A DNA stretch of 24,587 nt from Wenzhouxiangella sp. Lineage in GTDB: Bacteria; Pseudomonadota; Gammaproteobacteria; Xanthomonadales; Wenzhouxiangellaceae. The stretch is from positions 1 through 24,587 of the forward strand of contig SKQI01000177.1 in assembly GCA_007119095.1 (NCBI GenBank), read 5' to 3'. This document shows positions 1 through 7,485 of this stretch, in pieces; the stretch's first letter is position 1, and each line of letters starts with the position of its first letter. Made by a program: the position numbers and the translations under genes. Under the pieces are notes generated by a model. The model saw only the letters and a list, made by a program, of their open reading frames with translations. It did not search any database and was not told the DNA's origin.

Positions 1-1112
1 CCAAAACCGTCATCGCGTATGTACTCAGCCGGCATTTTCTTTTCGTGGTTGGCAATCTGGTCCAGCTCAGCGGTGGCGATGTCCCAGCGGTAAGGCTGGT
101 CAGACAGGCGTCGAATGACCGGCATGACGCCGCTATTGCCGGCCCGGGCCAGCTCGACCGCCGCCTTGCCCACCGCTTCGGCATGCTCGACATCAGTTGC
201 CGAGGCAATGTGGCGGGCCGACCGCTGCAAATAATCGCTGACCGCCCAGTGATACTTGTACCCCAGATCCTGCTTGACAATTTCGGCCACGGCCGGGGCA
301 ACTCCGCCCAGTTGGTGATGACCGAAGGCATCACGCGAGGCGGCGGCGGAGACAAATTCGCCGTTGGCATCCCGCAAGCCTTCCGAGACCACGACCGAAC
401 AGTAACCGTTCCTGTCAACGGATTCGCGAACCGCAGCGCAGAACCGTTCGCGGTCAAACGGCACCTCCGGAAACAGGATCACCTGGGGCGGATCGTCGGG
501 CGCGCGGGCAGCCAAACCGCCGGCGGCGGCAATCCAGCCGGCATGCCGACCCATCACCTCCAGGATAAAGACCTTGGTCGAGGTCGAGGCCATGGACATG
601 ACATCCAGACTGGCCTCCAGTATGGAAACGGCCACGTACTTGGCCACCGAGCCGAAACCGGGACAGTTGTCCGTCACGGCCAGGTCGTTGTCGATCGTCT
701 TCGGCACGGCAATGCACTGGACCGGGTAATCCATCACCTCGCCAAGCCTGGACACCTTGAGCGCGGTGTCGGCCGAGTCGTTGCCCCCGTTGTAGAGAAA
801 GCAATCGATCTTGTGGGCGCGGAAAACCTCGATCAGTCGTTCGTATTCACGACGATTGTCTTCTAGACCCTTGAGCTTGTAACGACAGGACCCGAACACC
901 CCGCCCGGCGTGTGGCTGAGCGCAGTCAGCTCGGCGTCTGACAAACTGGCCGTATCGATCAGGCGCTCTTGCAACACCCCCAGGATTCCGTCGCGTGCCG
1001 CCAGAACCCGATCACCGCCGGCCCTGGCTTCACGAATCAGCGCGCCAGCCGTTGCGTTGATCACCGGAGTCACGCCTCCAGACTGCGCGTAGAGAAAGGT
1101 TTTGCCCGCCAT
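1..1112 (-). CDS. pfp: PPi-dependent 6-phosphofructokinase, 3' end cut by window edge
   Basis: Phosphorylates fructose-6-phosphate to fructose-1,6-bisphosphate, probably with pyrophosphate as donor, so the step is reversible and spares ATP. The first 370 residues are visible; the C-terminus lies beyond base 1. The N-terminus has the glycine-rich donor loop (YAQSGGVTP, 8-16). The active-site motifs are GGNDS (109-113), PKTIDND (137-143) and MGRHAGW (187-193). Asp112 (where ATP enzymes have Gly) and Lys138 (PKTIDND instead of PGTIDND) are the accepted signs of PPi use. The ATG at 1112-1110 has an AGGA box about nine bases upstream. A weak -10-like TATGCT lies on the minus strand at 1153-1148. 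The gene is divergent from adk across a 116-base gap. Family assignment is firm; donor specificity is inferred from the two residues. Confidence 0.93.
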   Translation of the reverse strand, partial: MAGKTFLYAQSGGVTPVINATAGALIREARAGGDRVLAARDGILGVLQERLIDTASLSDAELTALSHTPGGVFGSCRYKLKGLEDNRREYERLIEVFRAHKIDCFLYNGGNDSADTALKVSRLGEVMDYPVQCIAVPKTIDNDLAVTDNCPGFGSVAKYVAVSILEASLDVMSMASTSTKVFILEVMGRHAGWIAAAGGLAARAPDDPPQVILFPEVPFDRERFCAAVRESVDRNGYCSVVVSEGLRDANGEFVSAAASRDAFGHHQLGGVAPAVAEIVKQDLGYKYHWAVSDYLQRSARHIASATDVEHAEAVGKAAVELARAGNSGVMPVIRRLSDQPYRWDIATAELDQIANHEKKMPAEYIRDDGF

Positions 1113-1159
1113 CGATCAGGTTCCTGTGCATTGCTCCATGAGTTCACAGCATAGCCAAT

Positions 1160-1188
1160 TTGACACCCGTTGGCTTCCAAAGTACTTT
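1160..1188 (+). promoter_or_regulatory. Candidate sigma70 promoter for adk
   Basis: A perfect -35 hexamer TTGACA at 1160-1165 is followed, after 17 bases, by TACTTT at 1183-1188, which matches the -10 consensus at three positions including the key A2 and T6. Transcription would start near 1195, leaving a leader of about 34 bases before the adk ATG at 1229. It lies in the gap between the divergent pfp and adk genes. The -10 match is weak, so this is a candidate only. Confidence 0.42.
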
Positions 1189-1228
1189 TAGCGGCTTGAT
1201 CATCACCGAAATCTCCTCAACGACCGCT

Positions 1229-1789
1229 ATGCGCATAGTACTTCTTGGCCCACCCGGCTCGGGCAAGGGCACCCAGGCTGCTTTACTGAAGGATCGCCTT
1301 GGCGTCCCTCATATTTCCACCGGGGATCTCCTGCGGGCTGCTGTCAAGGACGGCACGCCGTTGGGCATCAAGGCCAAGGCGGCCATGGATGCAGGCGAAC
1401 TGGTCTCGGATGAGCTGATGCTGGGCCTGATCGAAGAACGGATGGGCGCTGCGGATATCAAGGCGGGTTATCTGCTTGACGGTTACCCCCGCAACCTTGC
1501 CCAGGCGCGGGCGCTGGACGAACTGCTCAATCGCGTCGGACTGCCGGTTGAAAAAGCGCTGGCACTGATCGTTGACGAAGAGCAGATCGTGCAGCGGATC
1601 GCCCGACGAGCGCAGGAGGAAGGCCGTTCCGATGACACCGAGGAGGTCGTTCGCAACCGCCTGGCCGTCTACCGCGAACAGACCGCGCCGGTGACAGGCT
1701 ATTACGCGGACCAGCGGCTTCTGGTCGAGGTTGACGGCGTTGGCAGCATTGATGAAATCAACCAGCGTCTGACTGCAGCGCTGGACTGA
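1229..1789 (+). CDS. adk: Adenylate kinase, short form
   Basis: Catalyses the reversible reaction ATP + AMP = 2 ADP in the cytoplasm. The protein is 186 residues with the P-loop GPPGSGKGT at 7-15, the AMP-binding region with HISTGDLLRAAV, and the GYPRN motif. The LID segment is short (around GRSDDTEEVVRNRL), as in the ~187-residue adenylate kinases of Xanthomonas-type bacteria rather than the ~214-residue E. coli type. The reading frame is open back to 1160, but the ATG at 1229 puts MRIVLLGPPG at the N-terminus, exactly where the family begins. No strong ribosome binding site precedes it. The 3' end overlaps the convergent tusA-like gene by 32 bases. Adjacency to pfp is functionally sensible, since both enzymes manage nucleotide phosphoryl energy. 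Confidence 0.97.
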   Translation: MRIVLLGPPGSGKGTQAALLKDRLGVPHISTGDLLRAAVKDGTPLGIKAKAAMDAGELVSDELMLGLIEERMGAADIKAGYLLDGYPRNLAQARALDELLNRVGLPVEKALALIVDEEQIVQRIARRAQEEGRSDDTEEVVRNRLAVYREQTAPVTGYYADQRLLVEVDGVGSIDEINQRLTAALD

Positions 1790-2051
1790 CCCGAATCAGC
1801 ACCCGCAGCGTGTCGTTGCGGGTTTCTGCTGTCAACAACTCATGGCCCAACCTGTCGCACAATACAGCCAGGTCCATTTCTGCCAGCGGATCGGTTGCCA
1901 GCACTTCCAGCACTTGTCCGGGTCTCATTTCCTTGAGCGCACGGCTGCTCAACGTCGCCGGCACCGGACACTGATGGCCGCGGGCATCGACGTGTCGGCA
2001 TGGCTCGAATGACTGGTTCGGCCGTTCTGGTTCCACCTTAAAAACCCCCAT
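1758..2051 (-). CDS. TusA/SirA-family sulfur carrier
   Basis: Small cytoplasmic protein (97 residues) of the TusA/YedF/SirA fold, which carries persulfide sulfur for tRNA thiolation, molybdenum-cofactor or other sulfur-transfer routes. The hallmark CPVP motif is at 28-31 within DARGHQCPVP, so Cys28 would carry the persulfide. The Gly-Gln-Val-Leu-Glu-Val strand after the first helix also fits the family. The N-terminus is about 15 residues longer than E. coli TusA. No clear ribosome binding site precedes the ATG; a GTG at codon 6, preceded by a G-run, is an alternative start. The 3' end overlaps adk by 32 bases, and the 5' end is only nine bases from a divergent start codon at 2061. The sulfur-transfer partner cannot be told from this window. 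Confidence 0.85.
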   Translation of the reverse strand: MGVFKVEPERPNQSFEPCRHVDARGHQCPVPATLSSRALKEMRPGQVLEVLATDPLAEMDLAVLCDRLGHELLTAETRNDTLRVLIRVSPALQSDAG

Positions 2052-2060
2052 GGGCGTTGG

Positions 2061-2558
2061 ATGATCGAATTAATACAAAGGCTGCTGGCCATTACCCTGC
2101 TGCGGATGGGCCCTCAGGACCTGGCGCCGGGCGGCCAAACCATGTTTGTCAGTCTGACACTGTACGCCCTGATTGCCAGCATCAGCCTGTTTCTTCCGGA
2201 ACCGACGGGCAACCCGGTGGTGGTCATGGCCGTGGCCATTGCAGTACCGCTGGCCTTGTCACGCATCATACTGGTTGCGGCAGGCAAGCTGGCTCGCTGG
2301 GAGCAAACGGTCAGTGCCCTGTTCGGCACCAGCGCTGTCATCTCGGCCATCAGCCTGCCATTCGGGTTGACGGCCACGGATGAGGGCTTAGCCATCAGCG
2401 GCCTGGTGCTGGTTTTGCTGTTCTTCTGGTCTCTGGCTGTCAATGGCCATATCTGGCGCCACGCGCTGGAAGTATCGTTCGGCGGCGGACTGGCGATCGC
2501 CGTACTGTCGTTCGCTGCCACCTTGTTTGTCGTCAATGCAGTTACGGGAGCGCTGTGA
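2061..2558 (+). CDS. Small integral membrane protein, unknown function
   Basis: I do not recognise this 165-residue protein. It has about five hydrophobic segments (roughly 27-44, 52-74, 85-102, 110-128 and 138-160) separated by short polar loops, so it should sit in the inner membrane. The second helix region contains VVVMAVAIAVPLALSRIILVA. No catalytic motif is evident. Its TGA stop overlaps the GTG start of mpl in a four-base GTGA junction, so the two are translationally coupled and probably co-transcribed. It starts nine bases from the divergent tusA-like gene, so its promoter must lie inside that gene. ATG codons at 2106 and 2142 are alternative starts without better ribosome binding sites. 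A link with cell-wall recycling is suggested only by the coupling. Confidence 0.75.
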   Translation: MIELIQRLLAITLLRMGPQDLAPGGQTMFVSLTLYALIASISLFLPEPTGNPVVVMAVAIAVPLALSRIILVAAGKLARWEQTVSALFGTSAVISAISLPFGLTATDEGLAISGLVLVLLFFWSLAVNGHIWRHALEVSFGGGLAIAVLSFAATLFVVNAVTGAL

Positions 2559-3931
2559 AACTTCATATTCTCGGTATTTGCGGTACGTTCATGGGCGGGC
2601 TGGCTGCGCTTGCCCGCGCCGATGGTCATACCGTGACCGGTTCGGACGCCAATGTCTATCCGCCCATGAGTACCCAGCTTGAGTCACTGGGCATCGCCCT
2701 GACCGAAGGCTACAGTGGCGAGGCGCTGACGCCGCCACCTGACCTGGTGCTGGTCGGCAATGCGATGAGCCGCGGCAACCCGGCGGTCGAATACATGCTC
2801 AACGAGCGCATGCCTTTTACCTCGGGGCCACGCTGGCTGGGCGAAAACTACCTGACCGGCCGCCGCGTGCTGGCTGTTGCAGGCACCCATGGCAAAACGA
2901 CAACTGCCAGCATGCTGGCCTGGATCCTGGAATACGCTGGCCTGAATCCGGGGTTTCTGATTGGCGGCATTCCCAACAACTTCGGTGTCTCTGCCCGGAC
3001 CGGTAGCGACCTGTTCGTGGTCGAAGCCGACGAGTACGACACGGCGTTCTTCGACAAGCGCGCCAAGTTTGTTCACTACCGGCCACAGGTGGTCATCCTG
3101 AACAACCTGGAATTCGATCATGCCGACATCTATCCGAATCTTGGCGCTATCCAGACACAGTTTCATCACCTGGTCCGAACCATTCCGGGCAACGGCTCCA
3201 TTATCGTCAACGCTCAGGATCAGCACCTGCGTGAAGTGCTTGACTGGGGCTGCTGGACCAAGACCGAAGGGTTTTCCCTGAGCGATACACCGTCGACCGA
3301 GTGGCAAGTCGTCATGCTTGATGCCGGCGGACGGCAGCTGCGCTTCCTGCACCGGGAACAGACCGTTGGTGAGCTGACCTGGGCGCTGAGCGGTCGACAC
3401 AATGCGCTCAATGCGCTTGCTGCCGTTGCGGCTGCTGCCGCTGTCGATGTATCACCAGACGTTGCCGTAGCCGCCTTGGGCGAATTTACCGGCGTGAAGC
3501 GGCGCCTGGAACTATTGGCCGACATCGAGGGCATCCGCGTCTATGATGATTTTGCCCATCACCCGACCGCCATTCGACTGACCCTGGAAGGCTTGCGCCG
3601 CAGCGTCGGCAGCGCCCGCATCCTGGTTGCCCTGGAGCCGGCCAGCAACACCATGCGCGGCGGTCACCATGTCCACGAGCTGGCGCCGGCCTTGATGCCC
3701 GCCGATCACGTCTGGCTGCGCACTTCAGAGGCGATGGACTGGGACCCCCAGGATGTCCTTGGCAAGCTGGACGGCGCCGGCCGAGCACGGCGGCAAGTTG
3801 ACAACCTGCTCGATGATCTTGACCAGACAGTGCGCCCCGGCGACCACGTGGTCTTCATGAGTAACCAGGGGTTCGGTCATGCGCCAAAGCGCTTTGTCGA
3901 AAGACTGGAGGCGCGCTTTACAAACCCTTGA
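2555..3931 (+). CDS. mpl: UDP-N-acetylmuramate:tripeptide ligase (murein recycling)
   Basis: Attaches recycled L-Ala-gamma-D-Glu-meso-diaminopimelate to UDP-MurNAc in the cytoplasm, returning wall peptides to peptidoglycan synthesis. The 458 residues match the length of E. coli Mpl (457). The N-terminal Mur-type Rossmann fold starts HILGICGTFMGG (4-15), which is the Mpl signature; MurC differs here. The P-loop GTHGKTT is at 110-116, followed by the central Mur ligase domain (VEADEYDTAFFD, NNLEFDHADIY). The C-terminal domain contains YDDFAHHPTAI. The start is a GTG overlapping the stop of the upstream membrane protein. A LON-domain gene follows after 24 bases on the same strand and may share the transcript. 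Confidence 0.96.
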   Translation: MKLHILGICGTFMGGLAALARADGHTVTGSDANVYPPMSTQLESLGIALTEGYSGEALTPPPDLVLVGNAMSRGNPAVEYMLNERMPFTSGPRWLGENYLTGRRVLAVAGTHGKTTTASMLAWILEYAGLNPGFLIGGIPNNFGVSARTGSDLFVVEADEYDTAFFDKRAKFVHYRPQVVILNNLEFDHADIYPNLGAIQTQFHHLVRTIPGNGSIIVNAQDQHLREVLDWGCWTKTEGFSLSDTPSTEWQVVMLDAGGRQLRFLHREQTVGELTWALSGRHNALNALAAVAAAAAVDVSPDVAVAALGEFTGVKRRLELLADIEGIRVYDDFAHHPTAIRLTLEGLRRSVGSARILVALEPASNTMRGGHHVHELAPALMPADHVWLRTSEAMDWDPQDVLGKLDGAGRARRQVDNLLDDLDQTVRPGDHVVFMSNQGFGHAPKRFVERLEARFTNP

Positions 3932-3955
3932 TGAACGCTCTGGGATGCTTGCCAT

Positions 3956-4579
3956 ATGACTGCTGCCGCACCACCGATGACTGACACAGACGCCATCCCC
4001 CTGTTCCCGCTGAACGTGGTGCTGCTGCCCGGCGGCCGCCTGCCACTGCGGATTTTCGAATCACGGTACATCGACATGGTGCGAGAGTGTCTGCGTCAAG
4101 ATACCGGCTTTGGCGTGGTCTGGCGCATGGATACCGAGCCCGGGGCCGGTGGCGGCCATGCGGCTGTCGGCACCGAGGCGCGCATCCGTGACTTCACAAC
4201 CCTGGAAGACGGACTGCTGGGCATCGAGTGCGCCGGGTGCCGCCGTTTTCGGGTTCGCGCGACTCGGGCACGCGACAACGGTCTGCTGATTGCTGAAGTC
4301 TCTTGGTTCGGCGAAGAAGCCGCCACCAGCGTGTCGCCGCGGCACGGCGCCCTGCAAAGCCTGATGCGCCAGGTGATGCAGAACCGCGAACTGGCCGAAC
4401 GGATCGATGTGGATCTGGACGATGCCACCAGTCTCGGGTTCGCTCTTGCCAACCTCCTGCCCCTTGACCTTCCGCGCAGCCAGCAGCTGCTGGAAATGAT
4501 GGACCCCGCCGAGCGTCTTGATGCGCTGGTCAGCATGGTCGAAGAAGTTGCCGCCCGTCAATCGAACAGCGAAACGTAG
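3956..4579 (+). CDS. LON N-terminal-domain protein (protease-less)
   Basis: A 207-residue protein consisting of the LON substrate-binding (N-terminal) domain without the AAA+ ATPase or protease parts. The diagnostic start of the domain is IPLFPLNVVLLPGG (14-27) followed by LPLRIFESRYIDM (29-41). The C-terminal helical part, from about 120 onward, contains the LLPLDLPRSQQLLEM stretch typical of these stand-alone proteins. Function is unknown in this clade; a role in recognising unfolded or regulatory substrates is plausible from the domain only. An ATG at 3977 (codon 8) is an alternative start. It lies 24 bases after mpl and overlaps the convergent DedA-type gene by 22 bases at its 3' end. Confidence 0.85.
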   Translation: MTAAAPPMTDTDAIPLFPLNVVLLPGGRLPLRIFESRYIDMVRECLRQDTGFGVVWRMDTEPGAGGGHAAVGTEARIRDFTTLEDGLLGIECAGCRRFRVRATRARDNGLLIAEVSWFGEEAATSVSPRHGALQSLMRQVMQNRELAERIDVDLDDATSLGFALANLLPLDLPRSQQLLEMMDPAERLDALVSMVEEVAARQSNSET

Positions 4580-6543
4580 AGCCGCGGTCGCTCTTCCGGG
4601 GCGCTGATGCGCCATTCCCCCAGACCACGATCAAGCTGCAACAGCGCTTGTTCCGCCTCACTGTCTACTTCCTCCCAGCGGCTGATCAGGACCAGTTGAC
4701 GAACCGGCCTGACCTGGCGCACCTGGCCCAGCCAGATCGGCGTGCCGCCAGGCTGCAGGCGCGCACCTGAGGACCACAGACGGACCAGAAGAATCTGTTC
4801 ATCGTCGGTCTTGCGGCGCATGACCAGGTTATCGGGCCGGCCGGCAAAATCCCGACTCAGATGCGGCAGGGTATCGGACTCATCGGAGCCTAGCAGCAAT
4901 GACCAGAGTGCAGACCCGCTACCGGCCTCGACGACCTGCCAGCCTTCAGCCTCCAGGCGTTCAGCCAGGCGCTCGAGATCGGAAGCGACCTGAAAGTCGA
5001 AGCGGGCCCGCTCGTATCTGCCTAATCGCGTTACCCGGTCCGGCAGATCGCGCCAGCCCTCGTCCTGCCACTCCAGGAAAGGGTAGGTCCGATCAGGCTG
5101 CGCCAGCCGGGTGGCATCCAGACGAACGGCCAATTCGCCTCGGGTCTGAACAATGGCCACAGCGACAATCAGCGCATAAAAGGTCACTGCCAGCCAGACC
5201 GGACGACGCCGATGGATGGCTCGGGTTCGATAAGCAATGCCGACCAGCGCCGTCCAGCCCAGCGCCAGGGCCAGCCCGGCCAGCAGGCCAGCCACGCTGG
5301 CCAGCCCCAGGTAGTAGTTCGAGAATGCCAAGACGCCAACCAGAATCGCGCTGGCCAGGTACGGCCATTTTCGCCGCCGGGCGTTCAGGTCCTTGGCCAG
5401 CATGACCGCGAAAAAGCCAAACAGCGCGGTAATCAGGGCCATACCTCGATGCGGCACTTCACCGACGGTCGGAATGGTCTCGGGCCCCTCGATCAGCAAC
5501 CCGGTGAGCGTGCTGAGCAACAGCGCCAGCAGGTAGCTACCCAAGGTCGCCGCCAGCCAATGCCAGGCAGTGATCCGACGGCCCAGCAACAACAATACCA
5601 GCCCCATGAGGACCGCGATGCTGGCCGATGTTCGGGGTTCGGAGGCCAGCGACAGCCACGCAAAAAAGGGATCAGCCACGTGGTTGCGAAGACTGGCGGC
5701 GAGGCTGAGCAGTCGGTACTCGGCGTCCCAGGCGGGGGCCAAAAATGGCATCGAAACCAGAACGGCGATCAGCACCGCCAAGGAAACAACCAGCAGCATG
5801 CCGAGCAGGGCCACGCTCAGCACCTCGCGTCCGCCGGGCTCGAACAAAGGGTGCAGCAAGCGTCCAATCACGGGCTGATCAGTACTCCAGCGGATGACGC
5901 TGCGCAGCCACCAGCCCGATCGACGGGCAGTAAACTCGTACAGCAGTCGAGTTAGCCAGAACACGAACCACCCGCCCAGCACCAGGATCAGCAGCACCAG
6001 CACCAGCCGACCGGCGAAATCAGCGGCCAGCTCCAACGAGGCCCCGAACAACATGCCCGGCAGCAGGTATAGCGGGGCCCAAAGAATGCAGGCGGGCACG
6101 GCCCAGGCCAGGAAACCCAGGGTACGCATGCCCATGGTTCCGGCCAACAGCGGCACAACCGGGCGAATCGGACCGATAAAGCGACCGATGAAGACGCCCT
6201 TGCCGCCGTGGCGGGCAAACAGCACCTGGCCGGCGGCCAGCATGTCGGGCCGACGGCTTAACGGCCACAACCCCGGCACCCGATCGCTGAACCGATAGCC
6301 CAGCCAGTAGCTGATCACATCACCGGCCAGGGCGCCGGCGCTGGCAGCCAGCCAGCAGGCAACAAACAAGCCCGGGTCCATGCCGACGACGGTACCGACC
6401 ATGAACAGCAACACAATGCCGGGCACAAAAATGCCGACAATCGCCAGCGACTCCAGGAAGGCAAAAATGAAAGCCAGCGCAATCACCCAGCCCGGATGGG
6501 ACTGGACCATGCTCGCCAGGCTACCCAGCAATCCTTCATCCAT
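4558..6543 (-). CDS. DedA / PAP2-like / LssY_C fusion membrane protein
   Basis: A 661-residue inner-membrane protein with three parts. Residues ~20-200 are a DedA/SNARE-associated domain with GRFIGPIRPVVPLLAG (120-135); the arginines here are those needed in DedA proteins linked to undecaprenyl-phosphate or phospholipid translocation and membrane-potential homeostasis. Residues ~240-440 have the membrane helices of a PAP2 phosphatase. Its motifs are altered, however: PSGH is VPHRG (363-367), and the SRxYLGxHxxxD motif reads SNYYLGLASVAG (408-419), lacking the catalytic Arg and His. The C-terminus (~490-640) resembles the LssY_C domain, with LPHLSRDFAGRPDN and VRLWSSGARL. DedA-PAP2 fusions are known in gammaproteobacteria. 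Envelope lipid handling is likely; phosphatase activity is doubtful. It is divergent from the SDR gene across 95 bases, in which I find no convincing promoter. Confidence 0.85.
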   Translation of the reverse strand: MDEGLLGSLASMVQSHPGWVIALAFIFAFLESLAIVGIFVPGIVLLFMVGTVVGMDPGLFVACWLAASAGALAGDVISYWLGYRFSDRVPGLWPLSRRPDMLAAGQVLFARHGGKGVFIGRFIGPIRPVVPLLAGTMGMRTLGFLAWAVPACILWAPLYLLPGMLFGASLELAADFAGRLVLVLLILVLGGWFVFWLTRLLYEFTARRSGWWLRSVIRWSTDQPVIGRLLHPLFEPGGREVLSVALLGMLLVVSLAVLIAVLVSMPFLAPAWDAEYRLLSLAASLRNHVADPFFAWLSLASEPRTSASIAVLMGLVLLLLGRRITAWHWLAATLGSYLLALLLSTLTGLLIEGPETIPTVGEVPHRGMALITALFGFFAVMLAKDLNARRRKWPYLASAILVGVLAFSNYYLGLASVAGLLAGLALALGWTALVGIAYRTRAIHRRRPVWLAVTFYALIVAVAIVQTRGELAVRLDATRLAQPDRTYPFLEWQDEGWRDLPDRVTRLGRYERARFDFQVASDLERLAERLEAEGWQVVEAGSGSALWSLLLGSDESDTLPHLSRDFAGRPDNLVMRRKTDDEQILLVRLWSSGARLQPGGTPIWLGQVRQVRPVRQLVLISRWEEVDSEAEQALLQLDRGLGEWRISAPEERPRLYVSLFD

Positions 6544-6638
6544 CAGTAACGTCCGGACATGCTGAATCCGTTAGTACTCACGACCTTGGCAGCACTCAGG
6601 TAGGATACTGCGGGAATTATTACAGGACATCTGCCTTC

Positions 6639-7460
<822 letters not shown>

Positions 7461-7463
7461 TGA

Positions 7464-7485
7464 ATGGCAAGTACTGTCTTGCCAT
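7464..7485. terminator. Hairpin between convergent genes, candidate bidirectional terminator
   Basis: A perfect eight-base stem (ATGGCAAG at 7464-7471, CTTGCCAT at 7478-7485) with a six-base loop fills the 24-base space between the SDR stop and the stop codon of the minus-strand EAL gene. The position is ideal for ending both transcripts. Neither side has a run of T after the stem, so it may instead be an mRNA 3'-end protecting structure or act with Rho. Confidence 0.45.

Noticed and set aside
45..866. 273-residue plus-strand open frame opposite phosphofructokinase
   Set aside because: The minus strand gives an unmistakable phosphofructokinase through the same bases; the plus frame is Gly/His/Arg-rich and motif-free.
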